A DNA stretch of 64,000 nt from Polymyxa betae. Taxonomy: Eukaryota > Endomyxa > Phytomyxea > Plasmodiophorida > Plasmodiophoridae. Each line of letters opens with the position of its first letter. Within the stretch, counting starts at the first letter, position 1. The notes below the pieces were generated by a model. That model had not been told where the DNA came from. It did no database searches and saw only the letters and a list, made by a program, of their open reading frames with translations. The stretch lies in NCBI GenBank assembly GCA_003693705.1, contig RBZT01000125.1, positions 186,001 through 250,000 on the forward strand, given 5' to 3'. Shown piece by piece: positions 21,885 to 34,389 of this stretch. The position numbers were made by a program, and so were the translations under genes.

Positions 21885-22230
21885 TCAGCTCAACAGACGG
21901 TTGGACTTCCGGACCTCAAATGTGGTGCCACTTGGGTTGGCGACGACCGTCACCACCAGTTTAGATGACGACATCTTTTGGCATATGAGGTACCCTGAAG
22001 GAGGGCGAGGCAACATGCCTCTGGTCACCACATGGTGCCCAGAGCGAACCGTTAGCAAATCGAGCCAGGCTGAGCAATAGCTGATTAACCAAATTGGAAT
22101 TGTTTGCGATGGTATCCGAAATCCTGTTATGGAAAGAAAGAAGGTAATCGAATTCCTTTAGACAACTCACGTGATACAGCCACTGATTGGATCCAACGAC
22201 ATAACGATTTTTTTCATTGGCTTGCCTAAA
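21885..22230 (-). CDS. unidentified small gene
   Basis: The minus frame reads NRYVVGSNQWLYH, KEFDYLLSFHNRISDTIANN, QLLLSLARFANGSLWAPCG. After a 34-nt intron it continues YLICQKMSSSKLVVTVVAN and NRLLS-stop. A first exon with ATG was not fixed. A candidate, MTEGSLIQAQ, lies further right near 22340. The helical segment followed by short strands is not assignable. Confidence 0.4.
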
Positions 22231-22364
22231 AAACTGGGTTGATTTGCATTTGTTTCATCTGTTGGGAAAAAAACGATCGATTGTCGATCACAGTTTTTTG
22301 TGCTTGAATCAAAGACCCTTCGGTCATTGAATCGTCAATGTGTTAATAACTGCATACCGAATAT

Positions 22365-25300
22365 TTATTGCTTATCTTGAGTACATTGGGATTTCTTCTC
22401 AGTCAAGCTCAGAATCTGGTGACGCTTGCTGACAATTTTTGCAGAATCACCGGAAGGCATACTTTGAAGAAGTATTATGATATCAGATAAATGCTTAGAT
22501 ACAGCATCATGACGTATTAGCACCAATAATACATCCAAAGCTGGGCTCCGGATAGATTCATGCTTACTATCGCGAATTGCACCCGTCAATAAAGGGAACA
22601 GTTCGTCAATGAAAGTGGTAGAGCATTCTAAAGGAAGAGATTTTAAGCCTTTGTTGAGAAGTTCTTCCAAGGACGAGAAGGCAGCGCTTTGTACAGCAAG
22701 CTCTTGACCGCGAATGCACCCCAGAATTAAGCCTGCAGCATCGCTGTATTGAACACCTGTATCGAAGTCAAATTGGCAGCCTTTTGTTGATAAGTAGTTA
22801 CCGGATGATGGACTCCAGCAAAAAGGTATACAATTGAGAATTGCGATGAACAGTCTTGTCTGTTCTGTTTTCAGCGACGTCTCGGCGTTCGTCGTTGAAC
22901 CTGCTAAAAGTAGCCTTTGTGCGATTGGAAAGCACAATGATAAGAAGTCAATCTCGGGATATAGTTGAGATAAAGTATTGAGCGCAGAAAACAAAATTGC
23001 TTGGTATAGGAGATCATCAGATCGACGGAATTCGTTCTGAAAAATGAAACTTCAAAATCAGATAAAGAGAGGGGTGGAGAAAAATACCTGGAGAATCTCG
23101 CCAATGTTAGGAACCATTCCTCGGGATCTTATTTGATCAAAGCAGCTGGCAATCAGGGTAGTGAACGCAAGTAAAGCGGCAGACTTTCCAGACCAGAAAG
23201 GACAAGAAACGCAGGAAAGCAATGATCGGTAGAGCGAATCGAAATGACCTAATGAAGTCAGTATGATCTCAGATTGTGTCAGTTTACTACCTGTTTGTTT
23301 ACAACCTGTTGTGGTGTATTCCAATAAGGCCAAGACATCGACGATCGCAAGGGAGGCAGCTTTTTTGAATTCGTAAGACGGGTCATTTAGCGACTTGATA
23401 GCAAAGATAATGATATCCTCTGAGTATTTTCGAATCGAAGACGCGACTCCCAAAGCGTTTTCCTCCAAGCACTTTATAAAGTCAGAATTTGATCGGTTAG
23501 CCAGATTGCTCAGAAACCTGTTTCCACAACAGCGATGCAGACGTGTCGGATGAGAATTTGCCAACATAACAGATTGGAATTAGTTTCGAGTAATGCAATT
23601 TCAACTTAGCGCTATCAATGTGCTCAATTAATGATTTAGATATTAGAGAACAAAGCTCAAGGTCGCCCTTGAAGAACAGCTATGACATATTCACTTAGAA
23701 TATCAAATCATACCATTTACAGTTGGAGTACCTTTTCAACACGAGCGGTGATAGCGGAGAGATCGCTATCACTTGAAATGTTTGCAAGGTGGCCTAAGGC
23801 TACTGACAACGACTTTTGAACTGACGGTCCTACAGATTTAATACCTAGAGTAAATAAGAACGGAGCAAAATAGCAAAAATAACTGACATTGCAAAATCGT
23901 GTTACTCAGAGCTACTGCATGAGGTTCCATAGCAGCAGGCAAATTGGTCGCCAAGGTCGATAGAAACTGAGCTGTAGCATCCAGTGTAGGCAGCCCAGTC
24001 CCTTGCCTCAAAATATCGCTTAAGATACTGATAACCTTCCACCAATCCAATCAGCTACGTTGAACTCGAGTACGAAACGTCAGGATCACCTCGCTGACCA
24101 CCGAATCGTTAATTTGTTGAGCACAAATCTGCAGAGCGCCTGAAATCGGGGACGATTTTGATAAAGACAGACGAACAGCCTCCAGCTGCTCTTGGCTCAC
24201 ATTCAACGTTGCTGTATGAAACATTGCATAATTCAAAATCTTATAACAATTCTTAGTAATTCAACTAGAAAGGATGACGCAAGCCTCTTACTTGAGCTTC
24301 CATTGAAGAAAGTGCTTCAAGGAGAGTACGAAGTAATCTTGGAACATGAGGAACGATCAGCGGCCCAGAAGCACCAATCAACCGGACCAGTGTAGAGATG
24401 GCGATCGAGTTGACCTGAACCCATTTTCAGAAATGTATTTTGACTGCAATATGGAATTACCTCCTTTGATCTGGCCTGCACGCCATTACCTAAAAGAACG
24501 GGAAGAACAATGGCCAACGTAGCTGATGCCTGTGAGGGTCGAGATAAATTGACATCACAGATTCGCTCAAGAATGGAGCTTAATGACACACTCAAAGTCA
24601 ATGCAGCAGCGCGAACGGAGTCCTGAAAGAGTTACTTTAAAACAGGACGTTCAAGACAAATCAGCTGACATTTAGATCATCCAGAACTAAAAATACATTT
24701 CTGTACAAGCTCTCCAGATGGGGACTTAAAACCGTAAACGAGCGTCCTGATATCAATTCTTGGATGGCAGCACAAGAGGATTGTCTTATACGTGCATCAC
24801 GGTCCACCATACAATTGATTAAATCTTTGATGATGGTATCGAAGTTCTCTGAAACAAAATCAATTAGAACATACCAGACATTATACAGGCTGTCTAAACT
24901 TCAAACCTGTCACGGCAGCTGAATCGAGAGAATACACAGCCTTCATTGTCTTTTTGATTTGAGGCAGCGGATCAAATTGGTATCGGTACAATTTGGGGAT
25001 AACCGATTTAATGCAGGGCTCCAAAACTGATGTGATTTGCTGCAAACTATTTGTCGCAAACTGTGCCCCATATTTCGAACTCCAGATGTTATGAGAGCAC
25101 GAAACATCCAATAGCCTTGGAGACAACAGATAAGATTTCGTAACTTCGAATGTTGACATCCTACTGATAGATTAGAGAAGGGTTTCCGAGTTCTCTAGCA
25201 ATGCCGAAGAATTCTTTCACAGACGAGTCTTCATTCTCCTTTTTCATAGCCGGAACTGAGCGTTGTAATTCTCGAATAAGATCCTCTTTGGCTTCAGTTG

Positions 25301-28300
25301 AACTGAAGAATGTAAGTGCAACGAATGGAATTGGCCGAAAAAAACCTTTTCTGGAAGATGATTGCCATTCCTTTGGAGGCGCATTCTTGGGTTAATAATC
25401 GAGAATCGTTCAAAAGGGACGATAATGCAGACTGAATAGTAATTGCATAAGTTTGCCCATCTCCTTAGTTTCCATAAATATTCAGAGTGAATACGACAGT
25501 AAGTATGACCAACCTGACTCAGTCAGTTCCTGTAAGAAAGACTTGACCAGGAAAAGAGTCCAGACTGCCCCAGAGCAACGTGCAATAGCACTGCCTTCTC
25601 GAATGAAACTTTCAAGCAATCTACTCAGCAGCTTCCGAAGAGTGGTTCGGTTGTTAGCAACAGAGCAACAGCCAACCAATGCGTCACCCTAAATCCCAAT
25701 AATCACTTTTTTAAAAAAGATGCGAACGATAAGCTTACTATTGCAAAAAGCAAATCATCTTGACGAATGTTGCTCAGAGACAGCAAGGATTCAACGACTT
25801 GGTCAGTAGCCGGTTCTCCGGCATATGCCGGAATGCAACCTAATGCTAAAATCGCATTTTCAGAAACCTGCGACTCCATTTGACCCGCTCGAGCTAGTTG
25901 CTGTAGCCGAGTAATAATTTTCGAATACGTCGCCTCTGCTTCGTTCTCAAGCAAGGGGAGGCGGCCCATTGAAGAGATGGTGGAAATAGCCACACAAGCC
26001 CCCGAACAAACTGAACAATAATCAGCAATGCTGTAGATCAGAAACAGGTAATTCTCACTCAATGGATTGTTGTTCCCAAGAAGGGTAATAACAGTTTGGG
26101 TAGCTGAGAGCAGCTCAGTTCTGTTTAATTTGTTATCGAAATTGATTTAGCAGTAGCAGAATATTTCACGTACTCGGGAAACAGCCCGCATTTGAGACAA
26201 GCGCCAATAATGTGACCGAGACCCAAACAGCAACCGTGGATAAAGTTCACGTCCTGTTTGCAGGTTAGGACGAGAATCAGCAGAGCCAGACGTGACTACC
26301 TTCGATGAATTATTCACATCTGCAGTTAATGCAACTAACGTTGAACGCAATTGTTCGATGCTCATGAACGTTGATCCGAACATCAGTCCAAGCAAGTGAG
26401 CGAAATTGGATCTAGTTCCTTGTTCGGCACTCTTCGTCAGCACCTCAATAGTCCACTCCAATCTCTGTAGACCAAATGTTTGAGTTGGATTGCTAAAATT
26501 GGGGAAATCTTCAAACTGTTTTGCAGATAGGGCGGAGGGAGGAATCCGGGCTAGACTTAACGATCTGCAGCAGCGTGAAAGAGGCCTCAAACCGCATATC
26601 CTGAGTCTCAACGCTGCTCGATGGCTTCCTGCTGTCAAACTGGGAGAATAAAAATTGAATGAATCTATCCAGAACTCGATTATCATCTTGACATATCTCA
26701 GATAAAACGGACTTGAGGGTGCTACTTTTCTGTTTGATAACATCAGAAGACATTCTGGAGGCGATAAGCAGAACGTACAAGTTGGACTTCAGAAAAAAGA
26801 CACATTCTTAGAAAAATTATAACGTGTTTCAGAACTACAGCTGATCGAGAAAGCAGGGTGTCATCTTTCTCTAAAATGTAAGACATCATTTCAGAAAATC
26901 TCGGAAACACTGGGACTAAAAGGAGCTTGAGATGTTTCATCAGGTATGAATGTTCAGTATTTACCTTGTGATGGTTCTGATTCAGATGACCGACGCTGTG
27001 GAATTAAAGACTGCTTAGCGGTCTCTCTGACTTCAGCACTGCTATCGGAAACCTGAAGAGCACAATTGATCAATGGAGGGGATCTGCCAAATTATGTGTC
27101 TGACCAAAAGTAATGCAATATATCGAGATTCAAGATCTGCAAACGGAAATAACCGTGATAGCCAGATGAGTGAGCACTGTCGAACGGCATCTAAGGAGTC
27201 CTGAGAGAAGCAGTTCGAGGTCAGCATCTCTGTGATTCTGACTGAGCTTTCAGTAAGAGGAATGCAACCGATTACTTTTGATTTCAGCCCTTGTAGAGGC
27301 GGGAGAGGATTCAGCATAAACGTTAGCCAATAGATAAAGAGCCGTCTTGAGATCTTGCCTGACTTCATCAACATCAACTTGCAGCATTCGAAACAAGAAC
27401 ACAGGAATCTAGAGGTGCTTTAAAGCAGTAAGTTGGGATTGGAGTTGCGAAACCCACCTGTATTGCATTGACAGCAACTGATGGATTCATGCTGATTAGG
27501 TTTGCGATAGCATCATATATAAGGCCTGCAGAATTTCAACAAACATGAGCGCATGACTAGCGTGTCTATTAACCTCGAATTCGACAGGATTGAAAATTCC
27601 TGGCTACTGATTGTTCGTTGAATCTATCAAAATTTAGTCAGCTGTCATCAGAACAAACAGATCAAAGGCTCGACTTTTGAAACAATTTTAAGAGCGAAAC
27701 AAGCAGAGCATTGCTGGCAAGTTTGATACTTTGACTGCTGCCATGTCGAAGTGTGAATGTCAACAGCTCCATCCCATATTGCGTTAGCTTGATAATGGAA
27801 TGGCTGCCGAACGCCGAATCGAAGATCACCTGAGACCTGATTGACTACAGCCGTAAGCTCCAAAAATCACAATTATGACACCTTCAACACTGAAGCGAAA
27901 GTATTACGAACAGCGTATTCAGATTTACACAGATTTGTAATAAGTTGCATTTTGAGCTGGGCGCTTGCACATCGGTGTAAATCGTCACCTAAAAGCTCGT
28001 ATTAACAGCAGGCGGTAAATGTTGATGAAGAGATCAGAGGGCAAACCTAAGTACAGTGAGAGTAGCTGAGATGAGATTACAGGTTCGTTAACGTCTGCTT
28101 TTCCAAATCGCCTTAGCATGGTGTCTCCAAGATCGACAACCTCTGGGCTTGAATCACTGCAGGCAATTTCACCAGGCAAAAATACCTGAGAGCAGTCAAT
28201 AAAAAATGATTAATATCGTTCAACGGGTGTCACGAACATCATTGGCTTCGAAGAATCCAGAGGAAATAAGAAATCTCAGTACTGAAAGCTTCACATTCTT

Positions 28301-29039
28301 CAGATTGATTATAGAGCGTTCAATTTTAGCAACGCCTTTCCAGGATTCTTGAGAGAATCCAAAATCTGGACCGTCGTCAGATGCCACTGACTTTGAAACC
28401 CACTTCAGAACATTGAAGGTATGACAGATTTACCACTCGACCTGGGACTTTGGATGAAGTAACAGAATGTCTCGAAATGCAGCAATAAGCCATAGCTTAT
28501 CTGAAAGTCGAAAGTTAGCATGAAGGATGCAGAACTTGTTATAATATCATTGAAATACCCGGTAAATTTGATAAAGCAGGAAACATCGAACTATTATGGC
28601 GCGGATCGTTTGCAAATACGATGTGACTCAAACTAGAAATTATGATCTTGATCAGGACTGGGCGATGAGATGACAGTCTTCCCGAGATATTATCGAAAAT
28701 GGAGTTTAACAGAGAAACACGCTCAGAGGGATCAGCGGCCTCAAATCCAGTCTCGACGAACTTGATCAGAAAAGATGAAACTAAGGCTGCTTGGTAAGAG
28801 GGCGATTTGTACAGATTGACCAGTTGTGCTAAAGGCACATGAACGACGCCCTGATTCTGGCATCGTTCATGAATGTGCCCCAGGACTTCAACACATTTTT
28901 CGCGAATCGCTGATTCCTGGCGATTCAGGAGAGGGAGGAGTCGTGGCAGGACCCTCTCCAAGATCGGAGTCAGCTTGTCATCGTCGGTGGCGCCCAGCCT
29001 CAGCAATGTCCTATCTAGGACATCGAGCTCTGACTCCAT
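22365..29039 (-). CDS. ECPAS: ECM29 proteasome adaptor and scaffold
   Basis: A giant HEAT-repeat protein that tethers or inhibits the 26S proteasome. The N-terminus LDRTLLRLGATDDDKL, then VLPRLLPLLNRQESAIREKC, then LAQLVNLYKSPS lines up with animal ECM29 (LERVFLRLGHAETDEQL... PVLLKLSS...VRKKVMELL). The remaining 6 kb is a chain of 20-170-codon exons of helical repeats, with introns of about 45-60 nt. Examples are LFPFADLESRYIALLLV, GMVPNIGEILQVFF and VELLNKGLKSLPLECS-type text. The C-terminus is SLTEKKSQCTQDKQ-stop. Genomic length suits the ~1,800 residues typical of the family. I first considered GCN1, but the N-terminus fits ECM29 and no GCN1 core motif was seen. Exon borders are not individually assigned. 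Confidence 0.82.
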
Positions 29040-29092
29040 TCTAAGACTATCTCTCTATAGAGAGGTTCTTCCAACAGTACGCTCAGCTGATA

Positions 29093-29426
29093 ATGCGTCG
29101 GCCGCTTCCAGCGAATCACGTTACTGACTTCCAACGCTGGACACGATCTTTAAACGTCGGCTATACGAAAGGTATTCCAGTATGGTGCCCCTATCTCAAG
29201 ACTGCTTGCTTCAAGGAGATGTGAACGCAAACAAGCTTGGGAATGATATCGACAAGCGATCGTCGGCGATCTTTTTGAATGCCGTACGTACTACCCTGGT
29301 AATGATATGGAGCAAGAGTGTGTGCTCTACTCCAAATTGTTGGTTTCGCTCACCCAAGATAAATGCGAATCCATCGCATCATTGCAATGCGGGAATCCGC
29401 ACGTCTGGGGTCTTTCTTCTAGCTAG
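29093..29426 (+). CDS. small Cys-containing protein, CHCH-like
   Basis: The ATG at 29093 begins [20 protein letters not shown] and continues [13 protein letters not shown]. After an intron of about 37 nt (phase uncertain) comes [13 protein letters not shown], then [20 protein letters not shown] and [13 protein letters not shown], ending SSS-stop. Cysteine spacing and size (~90 residues) resemble small intermembrane-space CHCH/Cx9C assembly factors, but exact twin spacing is not clear. It shares its 5' interval with ECM29 (53 bases) and ends 41 bases before RNase Z. Confidence 0.45.
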
Positions 29427-29467
29427 CAGCATTCAGCAATTCTAGCTGCGAATCTGGATTGAGCAAG

Positions 29468-31041
29468 ATGCCGCCAAGAAGGATTATGTCGCTCGGCCGC
29501 TGTTATGCTCGTCTGTTCACGACGACGCCGATCGCTGGGTTGAGTTATGAACAGAGCCGGATCGCTTTGGTGCAGTCCATGGCCGATCGGCTTGGCAGCG
29601 ATGCCAATGTATCGCTGTCATATACGCGAAAGCGTTCGAATCCGTCGGACGAAAGCATGGACGATAATGAAACGAACATCGGCTCGGCTCCGGATTCCGA
29701 TATGACCATCACGTTCCTTGGTACTTGTGCTGGATCTCCAAGCTCAGTTAGGAATTCGTCTTCGTTGGTGTTGACAATGCCTCATACTGCTTGGATGTTC
29801 GATTGTGGTGAAGGAACTCAACATCGAAGTATCTGTTGTCCATCTATCTGCCTGATCGCTATTGACATGGTTTCCAGTGTTTAAATGCCTTTCGCCCAAA
29901 GTGAAACCAAGTGCTATCGATCGTATCTTCATTACACATTTGCATGGAGATCATGTACTAGGACTGCCTGGAATGCTTCTTTTTCTGAATAATGCCAATC
30001 CGACACGAGTTCTTCCACTTCATATTCATGGGCCACCTGGCCTTCGATCTTATATCCACAATGTGCTCAGGTTGAAACGAAATCACCGATCTGGACAAAC
30101 CGAGCTAATCTGCGATTCTCTAATAGGTCAATAGGCAGCTACATTCAGATACCTTTTTACGTTCATGAATATTCACCTGTAGACAACGGAAGATTATCTC
30201 GAATGTAAAACCATTTCTAAGATTAACTATTCTATAATACCATGTTGCATTCAGATATAGCGACGGGAAAATGGAAATACATGCAGGAAGAATCAAGCAC
30301 ACGATTGAGTGTTGGGGATTCATTATCACCGAGATGGACAAGAAGGGCGAGCTCAATGTCAAAGCCCTTGAAGATTTAGGCGTACCTAAAGGTACCAGGA
30401 ACTGCTTGCACACTTGTGTGTGCTTTGTTCAGACAACATTTTAGGTCCATGCTATGGCCAGCTGAAGGCCGGTGAATCCATACTGTTGCCTGATGGACGT
30501 ATCCTAAACGGAAACGATTTCGTGGCTAGTACGATTCCAGGAAGGAAGATTGCCATCTTAGGGGACACTAACAATGCTGATAACTTGATCAATAAGGCGA
30601 AAGGCGCTGGTATTGCAGCAAGTTAATTATTTCCGCTTCGCTCAGATTTCATATTAGATGTTGTAGTCCACGAAGCGACACTTCCCGATCAGGATGAGAG
30701 CGTGGCAATAAGACGTGGCCATTCTACACCTTCTATGGCTGCCAATTTCGCTCGGAAAAGTGATTCGAAACTACTGATTCTGAACCATGTCAGTCCGAAA
30801 GTAAATGAAGAAGGGTTTGCAGTCTGTAATGGCATCCCACCCGTAGACATTCGTCAGCAGGCAGTAGGCACATTTGGTTCGGGTAAAAACCATAACCAGA
30901 AGCTATACCGCTCTCTGATTTTTTTTTCCAGAAAATGTTTTAGTTGCTGTCGACTATCTTCGAGTTGATGTCAGCAGGAAAAGTGCAGTAGAAAGGCGGA
31001 AAGGCCCAAACCATCAGATCCACTCAAACCCGGGTCAATAA
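29468..31041 (+). CDS. ribonuclease Z (short form, tRNA 3'-end processing)
   Basis: An endonuclease that removes tRNA 3' trailers, of the metallo-beta-lactamase fold. The N-terminal ~75 residues ([15 protein letters not shown]) look like a mitochondrial presequence. The core starts [11 protein letters not shown], then [10 protein letters not shown], then [20 protein letters not shown] (HxHxDH). Later come GPCYGQLK, a [11 protein letters not shown] metal-ligand Asp, VVHEATL, and LNHVSPK near the C-terminus. Seven exons are joined by introns of 36-63 nt. Its length (~380 residues after splicing) fits the short ELAC1-like form rather than the ~800-residue ELAC2 form. The tail after the fold is basic ([10 protein letters not shown]). 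Confidence 0.92.
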
Positions 31042-31299
31042 TAAACTACTAATTTGTTTATATACCTAAACTGTTTGGATGCCTGCCTAGGTAGTAGCGC
31101 TTGTTAAAAACGCTAAAATTTTCATTAACTTTTTTTCCATTTTTTTGACAAGCACGGCGAATATATTACGTTGCATCTAAGTGTCGCCCTGTCACATTAT
31201 AACTGTCCTTGATCGGAACTGAACCGCTCATTTGCTTTCTAATCCCTAACTAGTGACGTCGACGGCGGCGAACGATCGACGCCGAGAGGCTTCTTCAGA

Positions 31300-32371
31300 A
31301 TGGCTACGACCGCCGCCGAGAAGTTACGGATCGCGACACACTTCATCTTGCAGAGCCCGACCGGGCAAATCGATCAGGTCTTACGTGATGTTCGGGTTCT
31401 GCTCGGCAGCGATGCCTCAGTCCTGGGTAAAATCCAAATGGAGGCGATCCTAACCAAATACAATCAAACGCAATTTGTATTCGCAACATCTCCTGATTCA
31501 CCTGATCATAATATCCTTTGCTGCCCTCAAGCTTTTGTTGATGGGTCTATCTATTTTGATCCGATCGCAAAGAAGGTAATACCATTTTGGACTTACAAAA
31601 TCAACGATTTAGTAAATCTTTTGCAGCACTATAAATTTGATAATATCAATCGCACCTGGAGTGCAGACAGCAGCAAACCCAAATCGCTGAATTCCAACAT
31701 CGAGCAGTATCGTGCATTAATCCAGGATGCTGTTCAGAAATATGCAAGCAGCACGTATTTAGACGCTAGCAAATATGCAACGGGCGTCTTCGCAAATGAT
31801 CAAGGTTCTGACCTAACGCCTATGCCTTTCGCTTTTGACAAACTGCCTTTAGGTGACATTACCATGATCATTAGCGCCAAGAATGTTGCACTGCATAATT
31901 TCTGGTCAGGAAGCTGGCGTGGCATTTTCACAATGAACGTGAGTGAACAAGGCCTTACGCAGCTGTCCGCTCGTATCAAGATTAACGTGCATTACTTTGA
32001 AGACGGAAACGTTCAGCTCAACACGGAATTCAACCAAACTGAAACTATTAAGGTAGAAATAAGGCAATCTGGGAGTTGGATGTTGTCCCAAACATTGAGT
32101 AGGTTGAAGAACCAGGTGCTACAGCAGCGAATGTTTATTCGATAATGGACTCAATCGAATCCGAGTTCCAAACCAAGCTGGAAGAGCTCTACGTTGATAT
32201 GCACAAATATACATTCACAGGAATGCGCCGGTTCCTTCCAGTAACTCGTAATCCGATGGATTGTAAGGCTATGAACACAGACCTTGTAATGTTTTTCTCA
32301 AATGTTTTGTAGGGAACCCCAATGCTCATAAACTAGCGCCCCAATTAAAAATTAATCAAATCTATGAATAA
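31300..32371 (+). CDS. CAPZA: F-actin-capping protein subunit alpha
   Basis: CapZ alpha binds beta and caps actin filament barbed ends in the cytoplasm. It starts MATTAAEKLRIATHFILQSP (animal CapZ alpha: ..EKVRIAAKFI..). It contains IEQYRALIQDAVQKY, the signature NFWSGSWRGIFT (family NFWNGRWRS) and KINVHYFEDGNVQL (family KIQVHYYEDGNVQL). Two introns near the 3' end are supported by the family C-terminus: IK-VEEPGAT, and MRRFLPVTRNPMDW-NPNAHKL, the actin-binding tentacle. Length ~280 residues is normal. Confidence 0.96.
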
Positions 32372-32427
32372 CCTTATTAAAGAATGGAGTATGTGCAATC
32401 TCTGAGTAAATATAATTTTTGAATTGT

Positions 32428-34005
32428 TTAACCGCAATCGGACTTGCAATCATCACCGCCTAATGGCTCGACTTGAATAGTGGAATGCGTAATACCAAAT
32501 TGTTCTTTTAGAATTCGTTGAGATGATGATAATATCTGAAAGATGGTCATTACACGACCTATAAATTTGTGCCAAAGGACAAACCGCTTCTTGATGACCA
32601 ATCTTGTCGACTTCTAAATGTACAGACAGCGATGTTTTGCCCGGTTTAATAGACCAGATATGGAGATCATGGACTTTCCTAACGTGAGCCACATCTTGGA
32701 GCTTTCTTCTCACCATTTTGTTGTTAATGTGCGTCGGGGCTCCTTCCATCAAAACGTGAACACACTCTCGAAGTAGACCTATCAGTCGCTGAACAATTGA
32801 AGGGAACCGAAATTGCATGAGGGCATACCGAGCGTTGAGAATAAGACAATAATACCAAATCCGAATGTGCAGATAGGGTCGATAAAGACCCAATTCGGGT
32901 GATACCAGATTAACGCTGAAGCAATAATCACTCCGACCTTGTATACAATCAATACCAAACAGAAGGATTCACTCAGCGAGCTAACCGATTGAACCATATC
33001 ACCAATCGCATGGACAATTGCAGCTCTAACATTGAGGTTCTCATGGCTGGGATGTTGATATTGCTCGAGCAACGGGTTCTCCAGATCCTTTGAACTGATC
33101 AGCAATTCTATTCGGAAAGTTGTTTGTTGGGCACTTTTAAGTCACTGTGACTATGAGAATGGCCATGCGACAGGTTCGGCTTGGATCCACATTCATCAGC
33201 ATGGGCATGAGAATGGCCATGCGACCCACTAGCATGTGAATGGCCATGCGACTCAGTGGAATGTGAATGGCCATGAGATCCATGAGAGTGCGAATGGCCT
33301 GAAGAATGCAGTACAAGAGCAATGATTGCATTAACAACAAGGCCAAGGCAGGCCAAAATCAACATCAGTTCTCCGTTGATGGGCGCTGGATTTTGTAAGC
33401 GATAAAACGCTTCTACAAACAATCCTCCAGTGACGACCCAGATCAAAATAATACTGAGGAGAGCGCCAATAATTTCAGTTCTGTACCTACCGCACGTTAA
33501 TCAATCTGTTGCTGGAATTTGAAATTACCTAACCATCCAAAGGAAAGGTGTTCGGTTGCTGGTCTAGCAGACAGCCACAATGCAAACACTGATATGAGGA
33601 ATCCTAATGAGGATCAATCATCTGCTTCCCATACAGAAATTCAAAAGCACACCTGCCAAATCAGCAAGCAGATGAGCGGCATCTGTCATTATTGCCAGAG
33701 AATTAGCAACGTATCCACCAGCAGCTTCGGCCACCATAAAAAACACACAGAACAAGGCGGCAATTAGTAGTTTTCTTTGAGCTGCAGCAGCATCTCTAGA
33801 CACCATAAGAAAAAAGAAGGATTTAGGGTACGCAATAATACCCTGAAACAAGGGCGTCAGCGGCTAATCCAGTACCAGGCCCAGCATGAATGGCGGTTAG
33901 CAATTCTAGCTGCGGATCGTCGGATTTGGTAGGATTTGCGTCCAGCCTATCTAAAGCGATGTCGCCGCTGGCACTGTCCACATGGCACATGGAGCAGCTG
34001 GACAT
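32428..34005 (-). CDS. zinc transporter, cation diffusion facilitator (ZnT/SLC30)
   Basis: Exports Zn2+ from cytosol into organelles or out of the cell by H+ exchange. The N-terminus is cytosolic with [12 protein letters not shown]2 holds the metal site [13 protein letters not shown] (HxxxD), and TM5 holds [13 protein letters not shown] (HxxxD). Between TM4 and TM5 lies a long His loop ([13 protein letters not shown]...), typical of the ZnT2/3/8 and vertebrate-like group. The C-terminal domain ends [20 protein letters not shown] (family HsTIQVE). About five exons, with a 45-nt intron after the first. The His-loop codons are a tandem minisatellite of about 27 bp. Confidence 0.95.
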
Positions 34006-34125
34006 GGCTTAAGCAGTAGGGAGGAACACCTCGAGGAACAGGCAAACCAGGTTCCAGACAGGTAGAGCCGCGATCGTGCTGCAACAAGCGATCAGCTTGC
34101 AGTCGTTAGGGTAAGTGTGACGGCT

Positions 34126-34389
34126 ATGACCGAAAAATTCTGGAACGAATGCGAGCGGGAACCCGAATACCGGCCCGATATTCAGAGAGTAACAAGACAG
34201 GCGGTCACTGCAATGTAGGAAATGGACGAGAGCACAAAATGGAACAGCAGGCAGGCGCAGTTTGTGTCAAACCTCACCATGATAGGCCGATGGCTGCGGA
34301 GTAAGGGCACCGCAATTGCATTCGAATTTGTTCCTTGTTTATTGCTGAACGTAAAAATCATCTCCATTGGATTAGCGCTCTGCTCATAG
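34126..34389 (+). CDS. very small membrane protein
   Basis: Two exons joined by a 30-nt GT-AG intron (34189-34218). MTEKFWNECEREPEYRPDIQ is followed by EMDESTKWNSRQAQFVSNL. The protein closes with a hydrophobic helix, FEFVPCLLLNVKIISIGLAL. About 78 residues, possibly a single-pass or tail-anchored protein. Without splicing the frame hits TAG, so the intron is required. No family identified. The last 32 bases overlap the convergent F-box gene. Confidence 0.5.

Noticed and set aside
21677-21964. A 95-codon plus-strand open frame
   Set aside because: The opposite strand gives a better splice-consistent reading ending VVTVVAN...NRLLS-stop, so this is probably a shadow.
22365-29039. Possible GCN1 identity for the giant HEAT-repeat gene
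   Set aside because: The N-terminus aligns with ECM29 and no GCN1 core sequence was seen.
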